The notes under the pieces were generated by a model. That model was not told where the DNA came from. It worked only from the letters and a program-made list of their open reading frames with translations, and searched no databases. The position numbers were made by a program, and so were the translations under genes. DNA of 64,000 nt from Cavia porcellus (Eukaryota > Chordata > Mammalia > Rodentia > Caviidae). The stretch covers positions 35,348,767-35,412,766 of the forward strand of contig NW_026947509.1 in the NCBI RefSeq assembly GCF_034190915.1, written 5' to 3'. Shown piece by piece: positions 44,761-57,415 of the stretch; position 1 is the stretch's first letter; every line of letters begins with the position of its first letter.

Positions 44761-45779
44761 AAAAGAAGAAAGCTGCGGTACTCAGATGCCTTTATCAGGT
44801 GACAGTTGTTTGGCATAGAGACTGTGGTAAAAATGTTACCAAAATGCTACCTGGAATAACTAGGTCCCTGGGAAGTTTGTGGGTGAGAATAGTAAGGGAG
44901 CCTAAGTAAGTAAGTAAATAAAGGGTTGGAATAATGGGGATGTCTCTTAGTCTGTCATAATGGAGGAGGCTCCTGTGGAGTGGGTGATCAAGGGCCAACC
45001 CCCCCCCCCAGGAGCAAAGACTGAAAATCAGTTCCTGGTTCCCATCACTACAAGCTGTGAGTTAGATAAAGTGGACTAAGTCTTTTTTTAGTTCAGTTTT
45101 CTTTTTTTGAGACAGGATCTTACTATGTAGTTAGGACTCCCCATGAACTCACTGCTATTCTCCTGCCTCATTCTCCCAAGTGTGGGATTACAAGTGTATC
45201 GGTCAGTTCCAGGATTCTTCAGTTCTTCCATCTGTAAAATGGTGATAATGCTAGTACCAAATCTCGGGATTGTTATTAGAGTTAAATTAGTTAATATATG
45301 TAAGACTAACAGAATAATACCCAGTATGGGGTAGATGAATAATTGGTTAGCTATTATTGTTAGTAACTATTTTGTTTGTTTTTCATGATATTGTTGGTAT
45401 AACTGCTGGAAGTGCTTCCCCTAAGCACCTAGGAGGCTGAGGCAGGAGAATTACAGAGAGTTTGCAGCTAATCTGAACCACCTACTGAGATCCTGTCTCA
45501 AAAACAACCCCCCAAACCTCCAAACAAGTGTGAGAAAGTAGATTCTCTTGGAATTGAGTGGTAGTTTTTAGGGGTTAAAGGAGATGTAGGAATTGATGAA
45601 ATCTGCAGCAAGATGAACTTTGATTGTAATTTTCTAGTCAGTCGAGTTTAAAATGTAAATTATAGAAAAACAGTTCTTAGGATCCGATTAAATTTTTAAC
45701 AAGAAAGTGAAATGTTTAGCACAGTACCTGGTTCTCTGTTAAGTGATCAGATAGTATTTGGTAGATAGTGTTCTTTTTG

Positions 45780-45925
45780 CCAGGTGTGGTAGTGCACGCC
45801 CGTAACCCTAGTACTTGTGGGAGGCTGAGGCAGGAGGATCAACATAAATTCGAGAGGCCAGCATGGACAAAAAAATGAGTTCAAGACCACTGAACAACAA
45901 AATGAGACCCTGTCTAAAAAGCTTA
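45780..45925 (+). mobile_element. B1 SINE
   Basis: GCCAGGTGTGGTAGTGCACG...GAGACCCTGTC. Degraded B1 pieces also lie at 45100-45200 (minus) and 45410-45510 (plus). Confidence 0.8.
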
Positions 45926-46014
45926 TTTTTTCTTGTGTGTATGTGTACATATGTACTAGAAGTCAAATCCAGAGGTGCTGTACTGCTGAGCTACATCACC
46001 AGCCCTTTTATTTT

Positions 46015-46145
46015 TTTTATTTTTATTTTTTTCAAATCCATTTTATTTCAAGGGAAAAAAGAAGAAAACGAACACAAAATTTCAAAGCACGTCACTCAAG
46101 GGATAACAGTGGTACATACATTGCACATTGTCATCCCTAAATTGT
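46015..46145 (-). mobile_element. 5'-truncated HAL1/L1 3' end
   Basis: It shares CCATTTTATTTCA and GGTACATACATTGCACAT with the copy near 11 kb. It is flanked by AGCCCTTTTA(A)TTTT on both sides (46001 and 46146). About 130 bp, minus orientation. Confidence 0.6.
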
Positions 46146-46159
46146 AGCCCTTTTAATTT

Positions 46160-46590
46160 TTTGTTTTGAGACAGAGTCTCACTGAATTGTCCAGGCTAGC
46201 TTTTAATTTAAAATCTTTTGTCTCAATCTTCAAAGTAGCCGGATTATAAGTGTGTGCCACTGTAACCTGGAAAAATAAGTTTTTATTAGGATCTTGGATC
46301 CTAGAAGTATTTTAATAGTTGCTTGCTTGCCTGCTTGATTTTCTTCTTTTTGTCTTGGTACTAGAGATGGAACCTAGGACTTTCTATGGAGCTATATCCC
46401 CAGCCCATTATTTATTTATATATTTTTTAAATTTTTAAAATATTTTACTGTGTATTTACTTAAAGTACATTAATTTTTGAGACCGTGTCTTGTTAAGTTG
46501 CCCAAGATGGGTTTGAATTTTTGATCCTTCTGCCTTAGCTTCTCAGAGTACAGGGGTTCCTGGCCTATGCCACCACACCAAGCTGCCAGG
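46160..46590 (-). mobile_element. Degraded B1, ID and B1
   Basis: Minus B1 at 46165-46272, reverse ID (TTGGTACTAGAGATGGAACC...CTATATCCCCAGCCC) at 46350-46408, minus B1 at 46480-46588. Confidence 0.7.
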
Positions 46591-46917
46591 TAGTGTTTAA
46601 ATGATGCCTTGTTTTTTAGTAGATGTAATGATACAAATTATAGGCAAAAGGATGTGAATTCATTTTAAAATATAATTTGGTGTTTAGTAAATTTAAAAGC
46701 ATAATGTCAGTGAAACTAAAGTAAAAAAATCCTTAGTAAAATTTTTTGGGGGTTTGTAAATTTGTTCCGGGTTCAAGTATTTTATCACTGTTAATTATAG
46801 TGTCTTAGACATGGTTTAAAATAAGTGAGTTCTCAGCTTCTTCTATAGCTTGAATATGCCATTATAAAACTGAATGCACCATTTCTGGGATTTTAGTGAT
46901 GATTTTATTAAACTATC

Positions 46918-46992
46918 ATGCTGGGCTGTAGGTATAAAGCACTTGCCTAGCATGCCTAAGATCCTGGATTCAATTCCAGTACGAGACATAAC
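46918..46992 (+). mobile_element. ID SINE (older)
   Basis: CATGCTGGGCTGTAGGTATAAAGCACTTGCC...TTCAATTCCAGTACG. Confidence 0.7.
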
Positions 46993-47704
46993 AGTAGCAG
47001 TAACAATAATAATAAGAAAATTGTCATTTCAGGGTAGTTATAATTTTGATCAAACGTCACATTATAATAAAAGCTTCACATTATAGTTATAAAAAAAAAG
47101 AAATAAGTGAGCTCAGTGTTAGCAGTTGTGAAGTTGCTTGATTTTTTTCCAGTCTGGGGATGAAACTCGGTACCTTGTGTATATGATTTAAACACTGAGT
47201 CTGTGGCTTACATTTTTGATGCTTTTCTTTTAATATAATCTCAGACTTTAAAAATGTTGCAAAAACAATACTCCCTTTTACATAATTTCAAGATCATGGA
47301 TTTCAAAAATTTATTTTTTCTCTTAGAACTTTTAAAACTCAGTTGTGATTTTTTTCTTTTCACTTTTTAAAAAAATTAATGCATATTCATTTGCAGATCA
47401 GTGGGCTTCGATTTGCAGCTTTGTGCATTCACATAACACTTGGACTGCTCCTCCCTTCTTGTCTCTATTGCTTTTTTCTATGTCCTAGTTTCAGGGGGCT
47501 TCAGTGTGTACAGTATCTTTGGATCATACTCATCCTCTTTAGTTGTTAATTTTTTAAAAAATTAAGATCCGTTAATTCATACAGTGAATTCTTTTTTCTT
47601 TTTTTTTTAAACAGTTCTTTTGTATGTGTGACTAAAATCATTATGTACATGGTGACTTACCAGTGTTGTGAATGCACTGTATTTTTGTTTTGCTCTTTTG
47701 GTTC

Positions 47705-47970
47705 TTATTTGAGAGAGTCTCCCTCTATAATTTGGTAATTCACTTCATAGCCCAGGCTGACTGACCTTCAACTTGTAGGGATCCTCCTGCCTCACAGCCT
47801 CCCAAGTGCTGGGATTCAGGCATACTCCGTCACACCCCGCTTGTTTCCTTTTTTGATGCAGGGTCCTTACTGTGGATTTCAAAGTTGTCTTGAGTTCACT
47901 ATGTAGCCTAGACTGCCATCCAACTTGTAGGGATCCTCCTGTCTTATCCTTCAGAGTGCTGGGATTAGAT
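47705..47970 (-). mobile_element. Two B1 SINEs, minus
   Basis: Both contain CTTGTAGGGATCCTCCTG. Approximate extents are 47705-47845 and 47855-47970. Confidence 0.8.
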
Positions 47971-48182
47971 GTCAAGATGAATGCTCTGTAGTACTTTGTT
48001 CTTCTTTATTCTTGGCCATTGTTGCTGAAAGTTGGTATATTATACTTTAAGGCCCTTCTTGGCGATTAAACAATCCAAATGGCCTGTTTTTTATGGACCT
48101 TTGCTTTGTACAGTGAATGTACTCTTCCCTCTTATTGATGAGCTTTGATGTGTTTAGGCCTTTGTAGCACACCCTACTCTCC

Positions 48183-48278
48183 TAGCTAGCTACCTACCTA
48201 CCTACCTTTTTTTTTGTACCAGGAATCAACCTTGTGCTTACCAGGTAGGTGCTTGTGCCACTAAGCTGTATCCTTTGC
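48183..48278 (-). mobile_element. ID SINE (degraded) beside a (CTAC)n run
   Basis: CTAGCTACCTACCTACCTACC precedes a T run and TGTACCAGGAATCAACCTTG...CTAAGCTGTATCC. Confidence 0.65.
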
Positions 48279-48289
48279 TCTCTGAGCTG

Positions 48290-49085
48290 CTAATACTCCT
48301 TGAATTGCAGAACTGCTTGCTTGGTTTATGTATATGAAGTAAAATCAGAGTGGAGGCTTGCATCTTGTGGTGTGAAGAATGGTAATTTTGGTAGCTAAAA
48401 TAGTTCTCAGCACTTGTTTGTTGAGTAGATCAATAGGGCTTTTTATTTTAAAGATACTTTATACCTCTTGTTGCTGAAAATGGAATTTTAAGAGATTTTT
48501 AAAGAAGAGAATAAAGTAAACGTATGAGAAGTAAGGGCCTACCATATGCCAAATATCTATTATTATGTACAAATACTCCTGATTTAACATTGTACCTGTT
48601 TAACAACTGTTTGGGCTTAGAACTTGTCTTCCTGCTTTTTTTCTTTTTCTTTTTCTTTTTTTCTTTTAACAATTGTGTACATCTTGTTTATAGAGTCTCA
48701 GTGTCTTTTTGTGCAGTATACCTTGTTTATATAGTACTGTAACTTTTGTTGATTGTATGGTATACTATTGTTGTACATTACAGGACTACATGTAAGAGTT
48801 ATGCAAGTAAAAGCAAAGTCATTAAGTTGGAGTTTCTTTGTTCTGATTATTATAGTATACATGCAGCATACAGTTTCTCATTTAACACAACCAATTCATT
48901 TAATCACTGTTAATCAAGTTTGTAGGAGCTGAACTTGATTAACACAAGGAATAATCTGTATATTCATTGATCCCAAATTCCAACATACATTTTCTCTTTT
49001 ACTTAGTAATGACTCCTAATATCTGGGCTTTCCCATTTGAAGAGTTTTAGAGAACCCTTAAGATAAAGGAGTCTTACTAGGTTAC
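48290..49085. other. Unique AT-rich intronic sequence
   Basis: Nothing recognised beyond a CT-rich tract near 48640. Confidence 0.4.
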
Positions 49086-49099
49086 AGTATCTACAATAA

Positions 49100-49198
49100 T
49101 TTTTTTTTTTGTCTTTTTCATTTTTATCGGTACCAGGGATCGAACTCACGATCGCTTGCAAGGCAGATGCTGATGCCGCTGAGCTAAATCCCCAGCCC
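49100..49198 (-). mobile_element. ID SINE
   Basis: GTCTTTTTCATTTTTATCGG...GAGCTAAATCCCCAGCCCC. TA(T/C)AATAATTT lies on both sides. Confidence 0.93.
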
Positions 49199-49934
49199 CT
49201 ATAATAATTTCTTTATCTGAATAAAAACTTTCACTTGAGGTAGTAGGGAATTTGACTGACAGTGCCTTAAACAGATTAGGGTTTGTTTTCACACAACATG
49301 AATTAGCTGCCCACTGAATCCATCAAAGGCCTGGCTCTGGGTGTTTCTACTGCCATTTCTAGCAAGTTGTTTTCATGGCTGTCATGGCTTGGGGTTACTG
49401 TGTCCACTGCATTGGAGATAAGGGAGAAAAAAAATGTGTAGTATTATTTTAATCCAGAAAGCAAAAATATTCCTATGGGATACCTACATACCCATATATC
49501 TCAGGGCTGAGAATTGGGTCTTGTCTTTGGCGAAAAATAGATGATAAAGAAGTAGCAGTGATATTTTATATTATACATAGGCAGGTTTAGACTGCCGTCT
49601 TCTAAATTCTTTTGGGAAATAAATTACACAAGTAATGTTTAATCTATGCATGCTACTATTTTTTAAAAATATTTTACTGGAAAGTTCTAACTATAACATT
49701 TTAAGTCCAGAAGTTAACTTTTTTCTAGCTAGGGCACTTTAAGACTGAAGTTTATTGGTGCTTCTGAATAATATTTTCCATTTGTGTGTTTGTGTGTGAT
49801 TCTAGAGATCATTCTTGGCCTTGTGCATTGTAGGTAAGTGTTCTCCATTGGGCTATCCTGGCCCTGAATATATTTTAAAGCTCTAACTAAATAAGTGAGT
49901 CTCAAGAGACCAAATATATCAAACTATTGACATC

Positions 49935-50090
49935 TAAGCTGGCTGTGTAATACATAGTTATAATTATAGCATTCTGAAGACAGCAGCAGAAGGATCTCTT
50001 GAGTTCTAAGCCAGCCCAGGCTACATAGTGAGTTCAAGGGCAGCGTGGAGTACAGCATTGGAAGACCCTGTCTGAAAATACAGCAAACTG
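49935..50090 (+). mobile_element. B1 SINE, diverged
   Basis: AGCCAGCCCAGGCTACATAG...GAAGACCCTGTCTGAAAA. Confidence 0.75.
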
Positions 50091-50222
50091 ATGTGTAGCC
50101 CTCCAACTTTTCAGGTTATTTTAATATAGTAACATGTTTCATTAGTGCTTTCAATAGTGTAGTCCAGCAGTTGTTCAAAATGAGGAGAATAAATGATATT
50201 TTGAGCTGTCTAAATTTTGTTC

Positions 50223-50314
50223 TTTTTTTTTTTTTGGTAATGGGGATTGAACTCATGACCTCGCACTTGCCAGGCAGGCACACACTTAAGCCACTGAGCT
50301 AAATCCCTGGCCTC
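50223..50314 (-). mobile_element. ID SINE
   Basis: GGTAATGGGGATTGAACTCA...CCACTGAGCTAAATCCCTGG. Confidence 0.9.
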
Positions 50315-50984
50315 TGCTACAATTTTTATGTGACAGTATATTTGTAATTTCTCTTGGCTCAGAGTTATAGATGCTGCTGATAATGGTATGGTTTGTTGCT
50401 TGTTGTTATTAGAGAGAAATGTGAGTTTTCAGTTAGAGGTCTCTTTAGTTTGAAAAAATATTGGCTTGAATTCAGTCATGACTCAGCCATGGCACTGTAA
50501 GAACAACCTGCTTCCTCAGAGTGAAGGGCTTTGTCCCTGCTATGAGGACAGACAGCCAGGTGGACCTCCCTGCCTCCTGTCTGTCTTTCTCTTTCCTCCC
50601 TCTTTCCTTGTCCCCTTCTTGGTCTCTTCCTCTTTCTTTCACAGGTTCTCCGTTGCCCAGGCAAGTCCTTAACTCCTAGGTTTATTTTAAGCTGTTTCCC
50701 TGTCTCAGCTTCCTGAGTATTCATCTAGTCCAGGTCCAAATGTTCTCAGCAGGGCAGGAAGGCAGAATAGATGGAATCCGGATAAAGAGCAGTCTTCTGC
50801 ATTTTCCTCCTTGGGGCCCTATTTTTATTCTCTCTCTGCTTCATGTTCCTGACAGTATTGTGTGATGTTGGGTGCTATTTACCTGCTGTACCCAGTAGCA
50901 TGTAAGTTAAGTTAGTGTACTTACATGAGCTTCTTTTGAACTTTTTATTTGTTAAGTAATGCTCTTACTGTACTTGTGAAATTT

Positions 50985-50997
50985 GTGGAGTGTGTGT

Positions 50998-51039
<42 letters not shown>

Positions 51040-51111
51040 CACACCTGGGATCAAACTCACAGCCTTGTGCTTAGCAGATAAGCCCTTGAGCTGCTGAGTT
51101 AAATCCCCGGC
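50985..51111 (-). mobile_element. ID SINE whose tail has become (TG)n
   Basis: ACACCTGGGATCAAACTCAC...GAGTTAAATCCCCGGC is preceded by (TG)18 (51002-51037) where the T-rich tail should be. TACTTGTG lies near both ends (about 50972 and 51112). Confidence 0.75.
51002..51037. repeat. (TG)18 microsatellite
   Basis: Eighteen TG units fused to the tail position of a reverse ID. Confidence 0.9.
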
Positions 51112-51707
51112 TACTTGTGGAATTGTTAGGGATAAAGACATGTCAGAAGTCCTTCCCATACTCTTGTTACTTCGTACACTGTGATTTAATTGTTTTTTTT
51201 TGTTGTTGTTCTTGGAGGAAATACTGGGACCATGAGTAAGTTAGGTTTTTAAGGGCATCCATCTCATATTGGAGTCACAAAAAGTAAAGTAGGGCTTAAA
51301 AAAACTTAAACATTAATTGGACACTGATTTAGTTACAGAGTTCTTGAGATGGATTATCCATGTTTGTCTTGTGAAATCCTTAAGGATGGAATCAGGTAGC
51401 TGGGTTTTAGGAGCAATTAACTGAAAGCAGTATTTCAGAAGTTTTGACCTGTTGACGTCAGTCCACATCTGTGTATCTTAGTCAGCATCTTGAAAGACTG
51501 CTTTCTGATTTGATTGTTAAATATAGCCAAGGCTTATACTTTATAATCTAGGTATGCAGTGAGTCTTTTAGTCAAGATATAATACTAGTCTTTTAACCTG
51601 TTTTAGAAACTATCTAACAAAATCTGTAGTTTGTAGCTTTGCAAGGATCTTAGAATAGTGACTGAGTCTGCCAGCCTCTTGATTTTAAGATACTTTTGTC
51701 TTTTATT

Positions 51708-52132
51708 TTTTTGAGACAGGTTCTCACAATGTAGTCCAGGCTGGCTTTGAACTCAATATGTAGCCCAGGCTGTCCTCGAATTTGCAGTGATCCTCTTGCT
51801 TTAGCCTCCCAACTGCTGGGATTACAGGTGTGTGCCACCCCACCCAGCTGGGTATAGATTTATAAGTTAACATTTCTTTTGTGTCTACCTTTGTCACTAT
51901 TATTTTTTCTTCACATCTTAGCACTCTATCTAAAGTCACTTTTCTTCTGCTGGAATACGGCCCGTCTTTTTTTTTTTTTTTTTTAGTTTTGTTTTTTTGA
52001 GAAAGGTTCTCACTATATTAATACAGGATGACCTTAAACTCACTTATGTAGCCCAGACTGACCTTGAACTCCTCAGCCTCCCAAGTGCTGGAGAGTGCTG
52101 ACATTATAGGTGTGCACTGCCATGCCTGGCCG
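51708..52132 (-). mobile_element. Two B1 SINEs, minus
   Basis: 51710-51850 (GAGACAGGTTCTCACAATGT) and 51985-52132 (GAGAAAGGTTCTCACTATAT). Confidence 0.85.
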
Positions 52133-52249
52133 TAAATGTTTTTCTTCTTAATCATGTTTGAAATCAGTCGGACCACTTAAATCTGTGGATTGGTATATTT
52201 TATCAGTTCTAGAAAATTCTCAGCCAGTAAATATTTACATTTCCTTCAG

Positions 52250-52640
52250 TAGTGTTATGGCTTGTATCTAGATACTCCCCAAAACCTCATGTGCTCATAG
52301 GTGGGACTTTTCAGAGGTGACTGGATCGAGAGCATGTGATACTGGCATTAAGTGTGTCATGTTGTGCTCAAGGGTATTGACTGCTGGTTAGCCCACTCAT
52401 TGGTTTCGTATAGTTCTGGGTGTGGATATGGGAAGGCATCTCATCCTGGGTGTGGGTAGGACCACCCAGAGCGTGGATAGCCTGGCTGTATATGAAGGGA
52501 CACAAAAAAGGCAGGCGATTCACTGCTTCCTTGCTACTTCACAACTTTCTTTCCTTCTGCACATCATGGATTATTTTAACCAGAAAAGTAAAGACAGATG
52601 TGTTCACTTTCATACTTCTGACAGTCTTGATTAAGCATGT
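52250..52640 (+). mobile_element. Possible MaLR-type LTR, degraded
   Basis: GTTATGGCTTGTATCTAGATACTC, then CCAAAACCTCATGTGCTCAT and GGTGACTGGATC, recall the start of mammalian MaLR LTRs. The evidence is word similarity only. Confidence 0.35.
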
Positions 52641-53144
52641 GTTTGCTCTTTATCCTCTGCGTATCTTTAATATTTTAGTTCTTTGCTACATTAGAGTTGT
52701 ATTTTGTATAACTTATTTGCTTAAACTTTGCTAACTTTTTTTGTTTACAAGATTGCAAGTTGGCAGGAATCAAACTCTAATTCTATTTTGAAAGAGTCTT
52801 GTTGTGTTGCCCAGGTGGGTCTTGAGCTTGTGATCTTCTTGCCTCACCCTCTTGAGTACCTGGGATTTGAAGAGTGCACTGCCGTGCTAGGCTTATATTT
52901 TATGATATATATAAGTGTTAATATCTATAGTTTACTTTGAAATGTATCAAATAGGATGGATGACAAAATGAGTACTTGGATAGTCATGCTATGTATGTGG
53001 TAAGATATATGTGTATGTATAAGGTATATGTAACAGACTTAATAAGAGATGAAATGGGTATGGAGCTGTTCTCAAAAATTGTTTTCCCTTTTTTATTAGT
53101 ACATAAGGAATGTTTACATTTTTTCCTTTCTTTCTTGCTTGCTT

Positions 53145-53285
53145 GCTTTTTTTTTTTTTTTTTGAGACAGGGTCTCACTACATAGAGCTTCTCACTTTGT
53201 AGTCCAACCTGGTCTTAAACTTGCAATGATCCTCCTCAGCCTCCCAAATGCTGGACTTACAAGTATGAGCCACCACGCCTGGCTA
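53145..53285 (-). mobile_element. B1 SINE
   Basis: T run, GAGACAGGGTCTCACTACAT...GAGCCACCACGCCTGGC. Confidence 0.9.
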
Positions 53286-53914
53286 ATGTTTACATTTCTT
53301 ATAGGAAGTTTTTGTATATAACACATCAGTTACTTTATTGTAGCCCTTTCTCTTCCTTCCCTTTTGAGAACAGTCTGTTCCTACTTCCCATTTTATTTTG
53401 CTATGCATTTTTATTGAGTGTCTCATATAAGAAAAACCATGTGATATATAAAAGCTCTTATGTCTGATTTATTTCACTTCACACTGTGGTCTCAAGGTAT
53501 ATTCATTCTACAGATGACTAAAGTTTGTTTTTCCTGTGATAGATGAGTTAGTTACTCTGGTGGGTACCAACTTTTTTCATTCTTCTGTTGATGGACATAT
53601 ATAGGCCACTTTCAAGAGTTAGCTGTTCTGAGTCATGCAGCTATAAACATGGGTATTCATGAACCTCACATACATCCACACGCGCGCACGCACACACACA
53701 GCGTCTCTAGCATTTATTATTTCATTCGTTGATGTTGCTATTCTTTTTGGGGTAGGATGGAATCTCAGCGTTTTAATTTACATTTCCCTAATGGCAAATG
53801 ATGGCGAGCATTTCTTTTGTGTGTGTGTTGGCCATTTGTACTTTTGTGAAGTTATTTGCCAATTTTTTGATTGAGTTTTGTTTGGGGGGTGGTTCTGATT
53901 TTTTTTGTATGAGC

Positions 53915-54088
53915 TCTTTTTTCTAATTTTTTTGTGTGTATCTTGTTATTTTATGACGGGGTCTCACTGTAGCTCAGATTGTCCTTGAGCTCACTATGTG
54001 GTGGAGGCTGGCCTTGAACTGAAGGCAGTCTTCATGCATCAGCCTCCCCAAGGCTGGGATTATAGGCATGTACCACCATGCCTGGCTG
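53915..54088 (-). mobile_element. B1 SINE inside L1
   Basis: GACGGGGTCTCACTGTAGCTC...TATAGGCATGTACCACCATG. GAGCTCTT is present at both borders. Confidence 0.8.
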
Positions 54089-54239
54089 AGCTCTTCATAC
54101 ATTCTAGATATGAATCCTTTGAGGAACCACTGACAGAAATTTTTTTCTCCTTCTGTAAGTTATCTTTTCACTCTTTGTTGTTTCTTCTGCTCCATTGCAG
54201 AAGGTTTTGTTTTGTTTTGTTTATAAATATGGTTCCATG

Positions 54240-54341
54240 GGGGCTGGAGGTTTAGCTCAGCGGCATAAGCGCCTGCTTTGCAAGCAGGCAGTTGTGAGTT
54301 TGATCCCCGGTACCGATAAAAAGGAAAAAGACAAAAAAAAA
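54240..54341 (+). mobile_element. ID SINE inside L1, TSD ATATGGTTCCAT
   Basis: Complete ID with tail CCGATAAAAAGGAAAAAGAC. Perfect duplication of ATATGGTTCCAT. Confidence 0.95.
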
Positions 54342-54864
54342 TATGGTTCCATTTGTTGATTCTTGAAACTATTCCTGTGCAGTTGGGGTTCTATTAAAAA
54401 AATTCTTGCTTTGGTTTTACCTGTGTTTTAGCTTGTTTCTGTTTTCACATTTAGTTCATTGATCCATTTTGATTTTAGTTTAGTACATAGTAAAAGATAG
54501 GAGTGTAGACTGAATATTTTGCATGGGGATAGACAGTTTCCCCAGTGCCCTTTATGAAAGATTATTTTTCGATCATTGTGGCAATTCTCACAGAATTTTT
54601 ATGGTAAACTTTTAGTTTGTGGAAGATGAGTTATAAAAGAGGTATTGGAAGGGTTCTGGAGGAGTATTGGACTGGTATAAGCGTTTCATAAATTTTCAGT
54701 TTCTACTTGGCCTATTTAAAGAACAATAGTTGTACTCGTGTTGATTTGAATGTGAACATGACTTCCTCTTCTCTGACTTTGGTTCTAAGGATTGAGCCCA
54801 GGACCTCACTCAAGGCTGAGTATTTTCTCTACCATGAACTACACCCCTAAAGCGTGGCTTTTTT

Positions 54865-54950
54865 TTTTGTGTGTGTGTGTGTGAGAATCAAACTGACGAC
54901 CTCAGGCTTGCCAGGCAGGTGCTTATACTGCTGAGCTAAATCCCCAGCCC
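54865..54950 (-). mobile_element. ID SINE with GT-rich tail, TSD AGCGTGGCTTTTT
   Basis: T run, (GT)8, then GAGAATCAAACTGACGACCT...GAGCTAAATCCCCAGCCC. The duplication flanks it exactly. Confidence 0.93.
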
Positions 54951-54959
54951 AGCGTGGCT

Positions 54960-55640
54960 TTTTAATTCAAAAAAATTTTTAAGCTTAATCACTTTATTCA
55001 GTGGAAAAAAATTAATATTGAAAAGTTAAGAAACAGTGTTACTTATCTATTGTTCCGTGATCAGAACCACTTGTAGCTCTTTTTTGTTTTGTGTGTATAG
55101 CATATATACATGAGGAGAAGGTTCAGAATTTGGTTCACAAAAAGACATTTGTTTAGATGTTTACACACTTGAGGTAGTTTGATTTTTTTGTTTTCAGTAT
55201 GTTCTTTATATAGGGCGAAATGATTAAAGCGCTGCTCCTGAGAACTTTAGAAAGTTCCTAAAACAGCTTATAGTGTCTTTTAAATGAAAATACCTTGTTT
55301 TGCTAGAATGGAGTGGTGTAATAGTGGTTCAGCTGCCCTGTAGTGCATTTGGTGAAGTGGTAGCACCTGGTATTATCAGACGACTTGGCCTAACTTCTTG
55401 TGAAGTATGAAGAGAGGAGATTCTTTTCTCTGATAATCTCATAAGGTGCTAGAATTGGAAGAATTAGTGAACTGTAGGTTGACACATTTAGATCAAGGAT
55501 GATTTGTTGTGCATCCAGAAGGTTTAATTTCTCTCATTTCTTATAAAAGTTTTAATAAAACAATTAGTTTATGAGTGACTCTTTGAAATCAAAAAAGAGT
55601 TTCCTTGTCCTTCCAAAGATAAGAGTTTGTATTTTAGTGC
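54960..55640. other. Unique AT-rich intronic sequence
   Basis: Nothing recognised. Confidence 0.4.
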
Positions 55641-55644
55641 TGAT

Positions 55645-55975
55645 TGAAGGATTTTTATTATGGAAGATTTTTCAAACATGCAAAAAAATACAGTTGTATA
55701 ATGGACATCATTGTACCTTAGACCCAGCTCAGCGCTATCAGTTCACAGCCACACTTGGTTTTCAGCCATTCTCTTGTCCCTTTCCACCCCAATTATCTAG
55801 AAATTTCAGTTACTTGGTCTGTGAATATTTTAGTCAGCTTTTCTTAAAGATGAGGACCCTAAAGACAAAAGCTTATACTGCGATCCTATAATAAAATAGA
55901 CAATTCCTTAATATCTGTGAATATCCAGTCAGTATTGAGATTCTCTCAGTTTGTGCTTACATTTTGTTACTGTGT
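55645..55975 (-). mobile_element. Ancient L1ME/L1M-like 3' UTR (antisense)
   Basis: TTATTATGGAAGATTTTTCA...ATACAGTTGTATAATGGACA...CCAATTATCTAG...AATTCCTTAATATCTGTGAA...TCCAGTCAGTATTGAGATTC follows the order of words in old eutherian L1 3' UTRs. No ORF. Confidence 0.6.
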
Positions 55976-55979
55976 CTTT

Positions 55980-56985
55980 CAACACTTGTATGCAGGTTCT
56001 TTCTTTTTTTTCCCTCTCCTTTGTGTTAGCATAATATTTCTGAGTGTTTTACTTTCAATTAGTTTTTGTAACTTAGTGAGCAATAGCTGTTACTTGCATT
56101 CTACAGATTAGGGAACTAGGCTTAGTTAAGAAATTTCGCCAAGGTAATATGGTAATACCTGTTGGCAGGTACGTAGTTTCCCAACTTTTGTAGGTATAGT
56201 TTCCCATTGTATAAAAACAAAACATACCCTCTTTGCCTTCTCATCCTTTAGATCTCAGTTTAAAAAGACCCAAAAGCAGTTTCTTGCCCTGCTCCCTCAT
56301 TGTGTATTGTTTTTCTCCTATTCTCTCCTTTGTGGTGCTTATGAATGGTGCAGTAGTTTATTTCTATCTCCCTAGTTGTGTGTAAGCTCCTTTGTGGCAA
56401 AAATTACTGATACCTGCCAAATGGGCTTCTGTGATTTGGTGAGGGGAGGGATGAGCAATGTTTTTTACAACTATTATTTTAAGCTTAGGTTTGGTAACAA
56501 TGGTTCTATTGCTTTTCTTGACTGTTAGTGTATGTTCTGGCTCAATATATGAGCAGTTATTAACTTTTAATAAAAATGCTATTTATAAGAATGACAGGAC
56601 CTTGGGCTATAAAGGATGGCATTCTTAATATGTGTGTTCTGTTAATATTTTTTAACTTTCAAGAAATATTTTTGAGTCTTTTTTTACGTATATGATCTTT
56701 TACAAAATTTTGACAGTGCACATTTCATAGTGCTAGAATTATTTCCTCCCAACACTGTGTTACATTTGTTAACTTTCTTCTCTCCCGAGCATAACTGTAC
56801 ACTTGTTTTTGAAAGTTCTATAGGTTGCAGTGCTGTTGATTCTACAGGCTGTATCTTCATTGGAAAAGGTGTTATCCATGATTATCACAATGTCGAAAGG
56901 TTTTTTATGGTTGTAACAGCAGGCATGGGTTTTGTAATACAAGCTGTGTTAAAGAAATTAACTTCAGTGATTTCCTTCTTGAAGG
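55980..56985. other. Unique AT-rich intronic sequence
   Basis: Nothing recognised. Confidence 0.4.
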
Positions 56986-56996
56986 GTTCATAGCAA

Positions 56997-57070
56997 TGAC
57001 AAGAGCACCTGCTTGGCAAGTGTGAGGTCATAAGTTGGATCCCCAGTACAAAAAAAAAAAAAAAAAAAAA
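56997..57070 (+). mobile_element. ID SINE, 5'-truncated
   Basis: ACAAGAGCACCTGCTTGGCA...AAGTTGGATCCCCAGTAC plus A run. Confidence 0.8.
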
Positions 57071-57254
57071 GACCATATATTGAGAATATTGTGAAAGTAC
57101 TGCCTTATTTTGTTTTGTCTGTATGCTGTAAAGGTCATTTACCAAATGTAAAACTTAGATTGTTTTGTTTGTCCCTAGGGAGCACCTTGCTTTAATCTAC
57201 AAGTTACATGGTACTTTATTTCAATAATTGTGATTTTTATTTGTTTACTTTTGG

Positions 57255-57415
57255 TGGTAGGACTGAGGATTGAACTCTGGGGCCACTGAGCTGTCTCGTC
57301 CATCTCTTCCTTTATTGGACACAAGATCTTAATGGCCTTGAATTTGTCATCTCCCTCCTGCCTCAGCCTCTTGAGAAGCTGGGATTGCGTTGCACCACCA
57401 CCATGCCCACCTTCA
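57255..57415 (-). mobile_element. Degraded ID and B1 pieces
   Basis: GACTGAGGATTGAACTCTGG followed by GACACAAGATCTTAATGGCC...GAAGCTGGGATTGCG. Confidence 0.6.

Larger units (their letters stand above)
53330..54600 (-). mobile_element. L1 3' end fragment (antisense), split by B1 and ID
   Basis: Antisense L1 words are TTCTGTTGATGGACATATAT, GCAGCTATAAACATGGGTAT, GGTAGGATGGAATCTCAGCG, TACATTCTAGATATGAATCC and GATCCATTTTGATTTTAGTT. It includes a (CA)n patch near 53680. It is interrupted by a B1 (53915-54088) and an ID (54240-54340). Confidence 0.8.
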
